A stretch of DNA of 64,000 nt, from the NCBI GenBank assembly GCA_028285495.1, contig JANQPB010000017.1, forward strand, positions 165,393 to 229,392, given 5' to 3'. The DNA comes from Acidimicrobiales bacterium. Lineage in GTDB: Bacteria; Actinomycetota; Acidimicrobiia; Acidimicrobiales; SZUA-35. The position numbers and the translations under genes were made by a program. Shown here one piece after another: positions 23,488 through 31,414 of this stretch. Numbering within the stretch: position 1 is the stretch's first letter; every line of letters begins with the position of its first letter. The notes beneath the pieces were generated by a model. The model saw nothing but the letters and a program-made list of their open reading frames with translations. It made no database searches and had not been told where the DNA came from.

Positions 23488-24702
23488 ATGGCCGAATTCT
23501 CGCTCGACCTCAACGAGGACCAGCTCCAGTTGCAGAAGTGGGTCCATGACTTCGCCGAGTCGGTCATCCGCCCCGCCGCCCCCGAGTGGGACCAGCGCGA
23601 GGAGACCCCGTGGCCGATCCTCACCGAGGCGGCCAAGATCGGCCTGTACGGCTGGGAATTCATGGCCGAGATGATGCTGAACGACCCGACCGGACTCTCG
23701 ATGTCGGTTGCGCTCGAGGAGCTGTTCTGGGGTGACGCGGGGATCGGCATGGCGATCATGGGCTCGGGTCTCGCCGCCGCCGGGATCGCCGCATCGGGCA
23801 CCCAGGAGCAGGTGATGGAGTGGGTGCCGCAGTGCTACGGCGACGCCGACGACGTGAAGCTCGGTGCCTTCGCCGCCTCCGAGCCCGACGCCGGCTCCGA
23901 CGTGTCGGCCTACCGGACCCGGGCCGTCTACGACGAGGCCACCGACGAGTGGGTGCTCAACGGGACCAAGACCTGGATCACCAACGGCGGGATCGCCGAC
24001 GTGCACGTGGTGGTGGCGGTCGTCGACCCCGAGCTCGGGGCCAAGGGCCAGGCCAGCTTCGTCGTCCCGCCGGGGAGCCCGGGGCTGTCGATGGGCCAGA
24101 AGTTCTCCAAGCACGGGATCCGGGCCAGCCACACGGCCGAGGTGGTGCTCGACGACGTGCGCATCCCGGGGCGCTGCCTCCTCGGCTCGAAGGAGCGGCT
24201 CGACGCTCGCCTGGCCGGGGTGCGGGAGGGCAAGGGCAACGACCGCCAGGCGGCGATGCAGACCTTCGAGAACACCAGGCCCGCCGTCGCCGCCCAGGCC
24301 ATCGGGATCGCTCGGGCGGCCTACGAGTACGCCCTCGACTACGCCAAGGAGCGGGTGGCCTTCGGGCGCCCGATCATCGAGAACCAGTCGATCGCCTTCA
24401 TGCTGGCCGACATGGCCACCGAGATCGACGCCGCCAGGCTGCTCACCCATCGGGCGGCGTGGCTTGGCAAGCGGAAGCAGTTCCAGAACGCCGAGGGGTC
24501 GATGGCCAAGCTGAAGGCCGGTCGGGTCGCCGTGTGGAGCACCGAGCGGGCGATGCAGATCCTCGGCGGGTACGGCTACGTCACCGACCACCCGGTCGAG
24601 CGCTGGCACCGCGATGCCAAGATCTACGACATCTTCGAAGGCACCGAGCAGATCCAGCAGCTCGTCGTCTCCCGAGCCATCAGCGGCATGCGCATCGAGT
24701 AG
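23488..24702 (+). CDS. acyl-CoA dehydrogenase
   Basis: 404-residue flavoprotein that forms the 2,3-double bond of acyl-CoA, passing electrons to ETF. The FAD-binding part has GAFAASEPDAGSDVSAYRTRA and KTWITNGGIADVHVV; RVAFGRPIIENQSIAFMLADMA and MQILGGYGYVTDHPVERWHRDAKIYDIFEGTEQIQ form the C-terminal helices. The usual catalytic Glu is residue 384 in FEGTEQ. It starts at ATG 23488 behind an AGGAGA ribosome site and an operator-containing promoter, so expression is likely controlled by acyl-CoA or fatty-acid availability. Chain-length specificity is unknown. It differs clearly from the second dehydrogenase at 36418. Confidence 0.94.
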   Translation: MAEFSLDLNEDQLQLQKWVHDFAESVIRPAAPEWDQREETPWPILTEAAKIGLYGWEFMAEMMLNDPTGLSMSVALEELFWGDAGIGMAIMGSGLAAAGIAASGTQEQVMEWVPQCYGDADDVKLGAFAASEPDAGSDVSAYRTRAVYDEATDEWVLNGTKTWITNGGIADVHVVVAVVDPELGAKGQASFVVPPGSPGLSMGQKFSKHGIRASHTAEVVLDDVRIPGRCLLGSKERLDARLAGVREGKGNDRQAAMQTFENTRPAVAAQAIGIARAAYEYALDYAKERVAFGRPIIENQSIAFMLADMATEIDAARLLTHRAAWLGKRKQFQNAEGSMAKLKAGRVAVWSTERAMQILGGYGYVTDHPVERWHRDAKIYDIFEGTEQIQQLVVSRAISGMRIE

Positions 24703-24895
24703 CCCCTGACCAGGGCAAACACCCAGATCCCCCTCCAACGGCCGATCGTCCCACCCGGGCGGTCGGCCGTTCGGTGTCCAACCTGTCCCTCGTCTGATCC
24801 CTCGTCTCGGTCACAGGAACAGACCAGTTTGGGCTCCGTGGCGACCATCCGAGAGCCTCCAGTGGCCAACGCTTGTGACTCCTGGTCTCGGCCGG

Positions 24896-24901
24896 CATAG
24901 T
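24896..24901 (+). promoter_or_regulatory. -10-like element (CATAGT)
   Basis: CATAGT, 7 nt, ATG 24909. First base deviates from TANNNT, but spacing fits a leaderless start. Confidence 0.4.
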
Positions 24902-24908
24902 CGCGGTC

Positions 24909-25604
24909 ATGGTCCCGACGGGAGATGCTCGCCTGGTAGCAGCATGTTCGGTAGCGCTCGTCGCGATGAGGGAGCTTGCGATCGATATCGAGGAGGTCTC
25001 GACGGAGATACGGCTCGGACGAGAGCCTCTGGGTCAGCTTCGCTCGATGGAACGTCGTCTGAACGCTGTTGTGCACGTTCTGGAGTCCGAAGTCGACAGC
25101 CCTGAACCCGATCTCGACAACATCCGAACGGGGCTGGGCATGGGACGGAAGGTCGCCAAGGGGATTCTCGCCGGTGGCGTCGCAGTTGCGTTGCTCGCCG
25201 GGTCAGCCGAAGGAGTGTCCTCCGAACTCGCCGAGCGCTTCCTCTCGAACGCTCGAGCGGTCGAGCGAGTCTGCATCCTCGAGTCGGAGGAGGGCGGCGA
25301 CGATGACGACGCCGTCGCTCCTTCCGACGGTGAGGACGAACCGGGCCAGCACGAGACCTTCAGGGGATGGCTGCGAGGGCAGGTCAGTGCCGCAGGTACT
25401 CGGATTGATCGCTTGGCGAGCTTGTCCCAGGTCAGCGAAGCTCGAATTCGCTCCATCCTGAATGCCGAGCAAGTTGCCAAGCCTTCCCAGGAGGAGGCCG
25501 AGTCGCTCGCACGGGCATTCGGTCTCATCAGGATGATCGACGACAAGGCGATCTCGAACCTGGTTGACGAGGCAGTTCGCTTGTCAGGCAGCCGTCGAGC
25601 TTAG
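24909..25604 (+). CDS. hypothetical protein with C-terminal HTH-like region
   Basis: 231 residues, not recognised. The N-terminal ~85 residues are helical and charged. Residues ~88-105 (GILAGGVAVALLAGSAEGVS) are Gly/Ala-rich and weakly hydrophobic. An acidic linker (EEGGDDDDAVAPSDGEDEP) follows, then a helical C-terminal segment, RLASLSQVSEARIRSILNAE and QVAKPSQEEAESLARAFGL, that resembles a Cro/XRE helix-turn-helix with its second helix pair. Base composition and codon use (more A/T at third positions) depart from neighbouring genes, so recent transfer is possible. Start ATG 24909 has CATAGT 7 nt upstream. A regulator is the best guess, with low certainty. Confidence 0.6.
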   Translation: MVPTGDARLVAACSVALVAMRELAIDIEEVSTEIRLGREPLGQLRSMERRLNAVVHVLESEVDSPEPDLDNIRTGLGMGRKVAKGILAGGVAVALLAGSAEGVSSELAERFLSNARAVERVCILESEEGGDDDDAVAPSDGEDEPGQHETFRGWLRGQVSAAGTRIDRLASLSQVSEARIRSILNAEQVAKPSQEEAESLARAFGLIRMIDDKAISNLVDEAVRLSGSRRA

Positions 25605-25777
25605 GGACTCGGCGAGACGGGCCGAGCAACCACACGACGTTCCTCGAGCCATGCAGCGAATTCCTCGCTGTCGAAGCGACGAGTACGCGGATCCACGACA
25701 CTGGGATGTCGGACCCCGAGAAGGGTTCGTTGAGCCGCTCGACGTGCGCTGGGCGGCGTCCAGCTCCGTCCGAGCAC
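25601..25777 (-). CDS. possible small ORF converging on the HTH-like gene
   Basis: A minus-strand frame from GTG 25777 to TAA 25603-25601 gives 58 residues with a believable C-terminus (VDPRTRRFDSEEFAAWLEER, then RVVARP). Its stop overlaps the stop of the plus-strand gene by two bases. Frame openness continues upstream without a better start. No family, promoter or ribosome site recognised. It could be the remnant of a longer gene in this lower-GC patch. Confidence 0.28.
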   Translation of the reverse strand: MLGRSWTPPSARRAAQRTLLGVRHPSVVDPRTRRFDSEEFAAWLEERRVVARPVSPSP

Positions 25778-25989
25778 GGCCGGTGACCAGCGGACGGCGC
25801 CTGGCCGATCGCAGCTGGCAACGTCGACGTCGGCGTGGCCTTGCCCGCCGGTGATCGCGATGCGGGGCGGTCGATGCGGGTTTGGCGCCGCAGGAATCGT
25901 TCAAGCGACCCCACCCGTGGTCGATGACATCGGAGGTCGGTCGCTCACCGACGGCCGACCCGATGCAACGACCAAGACGGAGCTGCACC
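25778..25989. other. remaining gene-free part of the accessory patch
   Basis: Together with the weak ORF at 25601-25777 this makes ~385 nt without a confident gene. I see no hairpin terminator, repeat or RNA motif. Only the region near 25975 (ACGGAG) looks like the ribosome site of the lipoprotein that follows. Confidence 0.4.
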
Positions 25990-26259
25990 ATGACCATCCC
26001 GATGCGAACCACGAGGACCCGGACGGCCGTCGCCGGCCTGCTGGCGTCCGCCCTGGCGCTCGGCGCCTGCGGTGGCATCGACCGCGAGGGCTCGATCGAC
26101 CAGCTCGTCGAGACCGGCCTGACCCGCGACCAGGCCACCTGCGTGCTCGATGCGTCGATCGACGAGTTCGGCGAGGATCGGGTCACCTCGGACGACGACC
26201 TCACCCCCGAGGAGGAGGCGGCGATGACCGACATCGTCGTCGAGTGCATGGCCAGCTGA
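25990..26259 (+). CDS. small secreted lipoprotein, unknown function
   Basis: 89 residues. The signal peptide MTIPMRTTRTRTAVAGLLAS continues to the lipobox ALGAC, so the mature protein begins at a lipidated Cys and is about 60 residues long. The mature part is acidic and helical with two further Cys (ATCVLD and VECMAS) that can form a disulfide; DQLVETGLTRDQATCVLD is the kind of repeat seen in small actinobacterial secreted proteins. ATG 25990 is used; ATG 26002 is also possible. GGAG stands about 10 nt upstream. No partner gene is evident. Confidence 0.72.
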   Translation: MTIPMRTTRTRTAVAGLLASALALGACGGIDREGSIDQLVETGLTRDQATCVLDASIDEFGEDRVTSDDDLTPEEEAAMTDIVVECMAS

Positions 26260-26305
26260 TCCGAGCGACGGGCGACCGGACAGCGTCGCCCGGCCCTCAC
26301 CGTCG

Positions 26306-26311
26306 TAGTCT
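26306..26311 (+). promoter_or_regulatory. -10 element of a leaderless transcript (TAGTCT)
   Basis: TAGTCT, 6 nt, ATG 26318 of the glutamine amidotransferase-like gene; no Shine-Dalgarno. Confidence 0.6.
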
Positions 26312-26317
26312 TGGGCG

Positions 26318-26998
26318 ATGCTGGTCTTCGTCGACTACGAGCACGCCGACTACGACGGTGAGTGGGCCCAGACCATCCAGGCGGCCCGCACGTGGATCAC
26401 CTACCGGTTGGAGGACCTGGCCGGCGTGCACTGCATGCTCGTTCGCTACGACCGGATCGACGACGACCTCCTCGACCGGCTCGATGCCAAGGCCCTGTTC
26501 ATCAGCGGTCAGGCCAGCGACCCGGCCATCTACCAACCGGACGACCTGGCCCCGCTCCAGGATCTCGTCCGGTCCGCCCGGCTCCCTGCGTTCGGGTTCT
26601 GCGGCGGCTGGCAGTTCCTGGCCAAGGCGCTCGGCGCCGACCTCGTCCCCATCGAGCCGACGCCGGCCCAGGCGGCGTCCGATCGGATCGTCAGCTGGCC
26701 CGGGGGTGCGCTGGCCGAGTTCGGCTACCACCCGGTCGACGTGACCGGCGAGCACGAGCTCCTGACGGGCCTTGGGCCGGCCCCGGTCTTCCGCCACGCC
26801 CACGGATTGCACGTGCCGGTGGCGCCGGACGGGTTCCGGGTCATCGCCTCGACCGAGGTGAGCCCGATCCAACTGGCGGTCGACGACGACCGCCGATTCG
26901 TCGGAGCCCAGTTCCACCCCGAGTACTGGACCGACGAGCACCAGGCCGGCCGCCAGCTGCTGGTCAACTTCCTGGCCTGGATCGGCGTCACCAGCTGA
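26318..26998 (+). CDS. class I glutamine amidotransferase-like protein
   Basis: 226 residues with the triad of a type 1 glutaminase: Cys95 in FGFCGGWQFLA, His200 and Glu202 in GAQFHPEYW. LFISGQASDPAIYQPDD and RHAHGLHVP are the surrounding conserved parts. As a free-standing domain it would release ammonia from glutamine for an unknown partner, or act as a gamma-glutamyl hydrolase (compare the PuuD and GATase1-like families). No synthetase partner lies next to it. Starts at ATG 26318 with TAGTCT 6 nt upstream. It converges on the alcohol dehydrogenase gene across ~340 nt of non-coding sequence. Confidence 0.85.
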   Translation: MLVFVDYEHADYDGEWAQTIQAARTWITYRLEDLAGVHCMLVRYDRIDDDLLDRLDAKALFISGQASDPAIYQPDDLAPLQDLVRSARLPAFGFCGGWQFLAKALGADLVPIEPTPAQAASDRIVSWPGGALAEFGYHPVDVTGEHELLTGLGPAPVFRHAHGLHVPVAPDGFRVIASTEVSPIQLAVDDDRRFVGAQFHPEYWTDEHQAGRQLLVNFLAWIGVTS

Positions 26999-27339
26999 CC
27001 GGACGCCGCCGCCCCGGTCCGAGCCCGACGATGTCACGCTTTTGCGCAAGCGGCTTTACAGGGCCTCCGAGGCCGCTTAAGAAAGAGGGGATGGTGGGGG
27101 CCCTGAGAGGGTGACAAGATCCCAGGGCCCCGCACCGCCGCTGCGCCGGGCGGCGTCAACGCAACGCGTGAGGTGACGATGCGCTGCGGACGCCGGCCGC
27201 CGCTTTCTCAGCATGACAGCAACCGCTGTCAGCGGCAAGCAAAACTCCTCACGTTCGTCGCGATTCGTCGGACCGCCAACCGGTGGGTTGGCGGACCGAT
27301 TCAGCGCGGGTCGGAACGGGCCCGACCGGCTGGCTGTCG
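26999..27339. ncRNA. gene-free, hairpin-rich region (terminators or unrecognised structured RNA)
   Basis: 341 nt between two convergent genes, with several strong foldbacks. AAGCGGC/GCCGCTT pair at 27048-27054 and 27072-27078. GGGGCCCTG/CAGGGCCCC pair at 27097-27105 and 27123-27131, with a further GGG/CCC inside and TGACAAGAT as loop. GACAGC/GCTGTC pair near 27215-27230. CCGCCAACC/GGTTGGCGG pair near 27273-27294. AGAAAG near 27080 could pair with CTTTCT near 27203 and close a ~130-nt unit. No T-tracts follow, and I do not recognise tmRNA, SRP RNA, RNase P, 6S or a riboswitch. Two-way termination is the modest reading; a novel small RNA is possible. Confidence 0.4.
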
Positions 27340-28491
27340 CTAGTCGAAGGCGATCACGCCCCGGATGTTCTTGCCGTCGTTCATGTCGCGGTAGCCGTCG
27401 TTGATCTCGTCGAGCGAGTACTGGCGGGTGATCAGCTCGTCGAGCTTCAGCCGACCCTGGCGGTACAGCATCAGCAGCTCGGGGATGGCGCCGTTCGGGC
27501 TGGCCGACCCGAAGATCGTCCCCCGCAGCTCCTTCTGCTGCAGGGTCATCATCGCCAGGTCGAGCTTGACGTCGGTCTGCGACATCGGGGCAACCGCCGT
27601 CGCCACCACCGTGCCGCCCTTGCCGGTCAGGTTCATGGCCTGCTGGACGAGGTCGCCGTAGAGCACGCCCGGGGTGAGGATGGTCGAGTTCGCCATCCGC
27701 CCCCAGGTCATCTCCATCACCGCGGGAATGGCCTCCTCCATCGAGCCGAAGGCGTGGGTCGCCCCGAACTCCATGGCCTTCTCTTGCTTGAACTGCACCG
27801 GGTCGACGGCGATGATGTTCGCCGCCCCGGCCGCCGCTGCGCCCATGATGGCGTTGGACCCGATGCCGCCGCAGCCGACGACCACGACGGTGTCACCGGC
27901 CCGGACCTCGGCCCGGTTGACCGCCGACCCGTAGCCCGTGGCCACGCCGCAGCTGACCAGGCAGACGATCTCGAGCGGGAGGTCGGGCTCGACCTTGATG
28001 ACCGAGGAGTCGGCCAGCACCATGTGCTCGGCGAACGTGCCGAGCTTGGCCATCGTGCCGAGGTCGGCGCCGGACGACGTGTGGGTGCGGTACGTCCCGT
28101 CGGTGATCATGCCCCCGCCGAACGTGCCGGCGCCCAGATCACACAGGTTCTGCTCGCCCTTGGCGCACGACGGGCACATGCCACAGGCCGGCACGAAGGC
28201 GCACGACACGTGGTCGCCGGGGGCGACCTTGGTCACGCCCTCGCCGACCTCGACCACAACCCCGGCCCCCTCGTGGCCGCCGATGATGGGGAAGATCGTT
28301 CCGCCGGGGAGCAGCTCGAGGAGCTCGGGCGGCGGGACCAGGTCGCCGGTGACGAGGTGCTCGTCCGAGTGGCACAGCCCGGCATAGGCGGTCTTGACCA
28401 GCACCTCGCCCGGGCCGGGCGGGTCGATGTCGATCTCCTCGACGCTCCACGGCTCGCCCGGTGCGTGGAGTACGGCTGCTCTGGTCTTCAT
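27340..28491 (-). CDS. NDMA-dependent (mycofactocin-type) zinc alcohol dehydrogenase
   Basis: 383 residues of the zinc MDR family. The catalytic zinc ligand Cys is in AGLCHSDEHLVTGD and GGHEGAGVVVEVG. The structural zinc cysteines are in CGMCPSCAKGEQNLC, and the nucleotide fold is VVVGCGGIGSNAIMGA. KTRAAVLHAPGEPWSVEEID, LCDLGAGTFGG and DPVQFKQEKAMEFGATH fit the Rxyl_3153/NDMA-dependent subgroup, in which NAD(H) stays bound and electrons leave through mycofactocin. No mycofactocin genes are in the window. ATG 28491 has AAGGGGG upstream; the 19 extra upstream codons are not conserved-looking. Confidence 0.9.
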   Translation of the reverse strand: MKTRAAVLHAPGEPWSVEEIDIDPPGPGEVLVKTAYAGLCHSDEHLVTGDLVPPPELLELLPGGTIFPIIGGHEGAGVVVEVGEGVTKVAPGDHVSCAFVPACGMCPSCAKGEQNLCDLGAGTFGGGMITDGTYRTHTSSGADLGTMAKLGTFAEHMVLADSSVIKVEPDLPLEIVCLVSCGVATGYGSAVNRAEVRAGDTVVVVGCGGIGSNAIMGAAAAGAANIIAVDPVQFKQEKAMEFGATHAFGSMEEAIPAVMEMTWGRMANSTILTPGVLYGDLVQQAMNLTGKGGTVVATAVAPMSQTDVKLDLAMMTLQQKELRGTIFGSASPNGAIPELLMLYRQGRLKLDELITRQYSLDEINDGYRDMNDGKNIRGVIAFD

Positions 28492-28585
28492 CACGGTCCC
28501 CCTTGATCTGGGCCAGCAGCTTAAACGTTGACTGCGAGCCGCTTCCACGTGGCCGGTCGGGACCGACGCCGGCGTGACGACCCGG

Positions 28586-29632
28586 TCAGGCGGCCGAGCG
28601 GGTGCCGACGATGTCGGCCATCAGCTGGACCGCCTCCTCCTGGTTGGTGTTGACCACGAAACCGGTGATCCCCGAGTCGGCCCAGGCCTCCCAGCGCTTC
28701 TCGATCCGCTCGATCGACCCGTACAGCCCGGCCTCGTCGACGTACTCGTCCGGGATGGCGTCGATGGCCTCCTGCTTCCGGCCGGCCAGGTACAGCTCCT
28801 GGACCTTCTCGGCCACCTCCGGGTAGCCCCTGGCCTTCATGTGCTCGTTGTGGAAGTTGATGTCCTTGTGGCCCATCCCGCCGGCGTACAGGGCGATGCC
28901 TGGCTTGACCGCGTCGAGCGCGCTCTTGATGTCGTCGGTCAACAGCACGGGGCCACGACCGAGGATCTCGAGGTCGGACCACGACTTGCCGTTGCCGGCC
29001 CGCCGGAACCCCTCCTCGACCCACGGGCGGAAGTCGTCCATCCGGCCGGGCACGAAGTGCATCGGCAGCCAGCCGTCGCACAGCTCGGCGGTCAGCTTGA
29101 CCGTCGCCTCCGAGCCCGAGCCGAGCCAGATCGGCAGGTCACGGTTGGTGTGCAGGATCGACATCAGCGGCTTGCCGATGCCGAGCGCCCCCTCGCCGGT
29201 GTAGGGGAGCTGGTACTCGCGGCCGTCGTGGCTGACCGGGTCCTCCCGCCGATTGACCTTGCGCATGATCTGGATGTAGTCACGCAGCCGCCAGTAGGGC
29301 TTGCCCCACGGCTCGCCGTACCAGCCTTCGACGATCTGGGGCCCCGACACGCCCAGCCCGGCGATCACCCGTCCGCCGCCCGCCAGCGCATCGACGGTCT
29401 GGGCCTGCATGGCCGCCATCGCCGGGGCCCGGCCGGCCAGCTGCATGATCCCGGTGCCCAGCCGGATGCGCTCGGTCTGGGCCGCGATCCAGGCCAGCGG
29501 CGTGATCGCGTCCGAGCCGTAGGCCTCGGCCGTCCACACGGAGTCGTAGCCGAGCTGCTCGGCCAGCTTGATGCGTTCGATGGGGATCTGCAGTCGCGCC
29601 CCCGAGTATCCGATCGACAATCCCAGCTTCAT
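28586..29632 (-). CDS. LLM-class F420-dependent oxidoreductase
   Basis: 348-residue luciferase-like TIM-barrel enzyme. MKLGLSIGYSGARLQIPIER, KLAEQLGYDSVWTAEAYGSD and ERIRLGTGIMQLAGRAPAMAAMQAQTVDALAGGGRVIAGLGVSGPQIVEGW are highly characteristic of the actinobacterial F420-dependent LLM group; WLGSGSEATVKLTAELCDGWLP completes the barrel. It probably oxidises or reduces a small substrate with coenzyme F420 rather than FMN; the substrate is unknown. ATG 29632 lacks a Shine-Dalgarno but has AAGACT (29640-29645) 7 nt upstream, suggesting a leaderless message separate from the PHA operon. Confidence 0.92.
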   Translation of the reverse strand: MKLGLSIGYSGARLQIPIERIKLAEQLGYDSVWTAEAYGSDAITPLAWIAAQTERIRLGTGIMQLAGRAPAMAAMQAQTVDALAGGGRVIAGLGVSGPQIVEGWYGEPWGKPYWRLRDYIQIMRKVNRREDPVSHDGREYQLPYTGEGALGIGKPLMSILHTNRDLPIWLGSGSEATVKLTAELCDGWLPMHFVPGRMDDFRPWVEEGFRRAGNGKSWSDLEILGRGPVLLTDDIKSALDAVKPGIALYAGGMGHKDINFHNEHMKARGYPEVAEKVQELYLAGRKQEAIDAIPDEYVDEAGLYGSIERIEKRWEAWADSGITGFVVNTNQEEAVQLMADIVGTRSAA

Positions 29633-29690
29633 GTGCCCGAGTCTTCCACAGCCGGACCGGCGCCGGCACGGTGGCGGGACGCTCCGGTCG

Positions 29691-30431
29691 CTACATCTCC
29701 ATACCGCCGTTGATCGAGAGCACCGACCCGGTGATGTAGCCGGCGTCGTCGTCGACGAGGAACCGGACGGCCCTGGCGATCTCGTCGGCCCGGCCGAAGC
29801 GGCCGACCGGGATCGTCGACACGATCTGCTCCCGGATCGGCTCGGGCACGGCCATGACCATGTCGGTCTCGATGAAGCCCGGGGTGATGGCGTTCACGGT
29901 GACCCCCTTGGCCGCGTACTCGATGGCCAGGGTCTTGGTCAGGCCGAACAGGCCCGACTTCGAGGCGGCGTAGTTGGCCTGTCCGAAGTTGCCGGTCTCG
30001 CCGATGACGGAGCTGATGTTGACGATGCGGCCGGTGCCGCCGGCCACCAGGTGCTCCAGCGCCGCCTTGCACATGTAGAACGAGCCGGACAGGTTGACCC
30101 GCAGAACGGCGTGCCAGTCGTCGATGCTCATCCGCTTGACCGTCTTGTCGACGGTGATGCCGGCATTGTTGACCAGGATGTCGATCCGGCCGTGCTCACC
30201 CACCACCTCGTCGACCACCCGCTGGCAGTCGTCCGGGTCGCCGATGTTGCCCTCGGCCGGGGTGATGGCCAGGCCGTCGGCGTCGACCTCACCGAGGAAG
30301 GCCGCCGCCTTGTCGGCCGACGTGCAGCCGGCGGCGACGATGGCGCCGTCTTCGGCCAGGGCCCGGGAGATGGCCGCTCCGATCCCCCGGGTTCCTCCGG
30401 TCACGATGGCGATCTTGCCGTCGAGGGTCAT
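29691..30431 (-). CDS. phaB: acetoacetyl-CoA reductase / 3-oxoacyl reductase (SDR)
   Basis: 246-residue short-chain dehydrogenase. Cofactor site GGTRGIGAAI at residues ~12-21, NNAG near 90 and the catalytic Ser/Tyr/Lys in NISSVIGETGNFGQANYAASKSG. FIETDMV and SVLSINGGMEM end the fold. Together with phaC and a hydrolase in the same strand order, it most likely makes (R)-3-hydroxybutyryl-CoA from acetoacetyl-CoA with NADPH for polyhydroxyalkanoate synthesis; FabG activity cannot be excluded. ATG 30431 has a good GAAGGAG site. It lies ~70 nt after the hydrolase stop. No thiolase (phaA) is present here. Confidence 0.9.
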   Translation of the reverse strand: MTLDGKIAIVTGGTRGIGAAISRALAEDGAIVAAGCTSADKAAAFLGEVDADGLAITPAEGNIGDPDDCQRVVDEVVGEHGRIDILVNNAGITVDKTVKRMSIDDWHAVLRVNLSGSFYMCKAALEHLVAGGTGRIVNISSVIGETGNFGQANYAASKSGLFGLTKTLAIEYAAKGVTVNAITPGFIETDMVMAVPEPIREQIVSTIPVGRFGRADEIARAVRFLVDDDAGYITGSVLSINGGMEM

Positions 30432-30500
30432 CTCGATCTCCTTCTCGGTGGTGCGCTCGGTCTGGTCGGCGCGGTCGCTCCCGGTCCGGTGCGGCGGCGC

Positions 30501-31412
30501 TCAGGCGGTGCCGACGGTCGTCGGTCCGTCGCTGTCGAGGAAGCGGCGGATGGTCGCGGCCATCCGCTCGGCCCGCACGAACAGGAACAGGTGGCCGCCG
30601 CCCTCGACCAGGTGGAGGTGCGCATCGGGGATGGCCCGGGCCAGGATGCGGCCGTTGGCCGGCGGCACGATCGGGTCGTCGTCGCCGGCCAGGACCAGCG
30701 TCGGTGCGGCGATCCGACGCAGGTTGGGCAGCGAGGTCCAGGTCTGGACCGCCAGCAGCTGGTGGGCGTACCCCCGGATGCTGGGGCGACGCCTGGTCCG
30801 GACCACGACGTGGGAGTCGAGCAGGTCGGGCCGATCGGCGATGCCGCCGCCGTAGAGGGTCGGGGCGATGCGCCGGAGGTAGTCGGGCGAGTAGTAGCGG
30901 GCGGGGGAGAGCAGCACGCTGAGGGGGCCTGGCCGGCCGAACACCCCACCCCACCCGGGGAGGGTGGCGGCCAGGATGAGCCGGCGGACGCGGGCCGGGT
31001 GGCGGATCGCCAGTTCCTGGGCCAGCGCGCCGCCCCAGGACAGGCCGAGCACGTCGACCCGCTCGTGGCCGAGCCTGACCACGAGACGATCGACGAGGCG
31101 GGCGAGCTCACACATCGGTCGTGGCAGCGGCCCGGCCGGGCTGCCGCCGACCCCGGGGGCGTCGAAGGCGATCGTCTCCCGGTCGTCCAGGTGCCGGCGG
31201 AGCGGATCGAACAGATCGCCGGTGGCGCCGAGCCCGTTGATCAGCAGCAGGGGCGTACCCCGGCCGGGGTGCTCGACCGACACCCGGAGCCGCTGCGGTC
31301 CGGCGACGGAGCCGAGGCCGGCCCTGACCGAGACCGTCCGATGGCGGGACGGGAGCCGCAGGTCGTCGTTCGGCTGTGGGGCGGTCGGCGCGGTGGCGCC
31401 AGCGGTGGTCAC
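30501..31412 (-). CDS. alpha/beta hydrolase, PHA-depolymerase-like
   Basis: 303 residues. LLLINGLGATGDLFDPLRRHL and IAFDAPGVGGSPAGP mark the oxyanion region, the nucleophile elbow is GLSWGGALAQELA, Asp lies in LVLAGDDDPIVP and His in EGGGHLFLF. This is the pattern of poly(3-hydroxyalkanoate) depolymerase/PhaZ-like intracellular hydrolases, and the position between phaC and phaB supports a role in polymer turnover. GTG 31412 begins 2 nt after the phaC stop, so translation is coupled; longer starts lie within phaC. An unrelated esterase function remains possible. Confidence 0.87.
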   Translation of the reverse strand: MTTAGATAPTAPQPNDDLRLPSRHRTVSVRAGLGSVAGPQRLRVSVEHPGRGTPLLLINGLGATGDLFDPLRRHLDDRETIAFDAPGVGGSPAGPLPRPMCELARLVDRLVVRLGHERVDVLGLSWGGALAQELAIRHPARVRRLILAATLPGWGGVFGRPGPLSVLLSPARYYSPDYLRRIAPTLYGGGIADRPDLLDSHVVVRTRRRPSIRGYAHQLLAVQTWTSLPNLRRIAAPTLVLAGDDDPIVPPANGRILARAIPDAHLHLVEGGGHLFLFVRAERMAATIRRFLDSDGPTTVGTA

Positions 31413-31414
31413 CG

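Noticed and set aside
27040..27240. tRNA-Sec, tmRNA, SRP RNA, RNase P or known riboswitch in the hairpin-rich region
   Set aside because: None of the defining sequences (TCA anticodon arm with T-loop, tag frame, GGUCAGG core, P4 motif, aptamer cores) was found.
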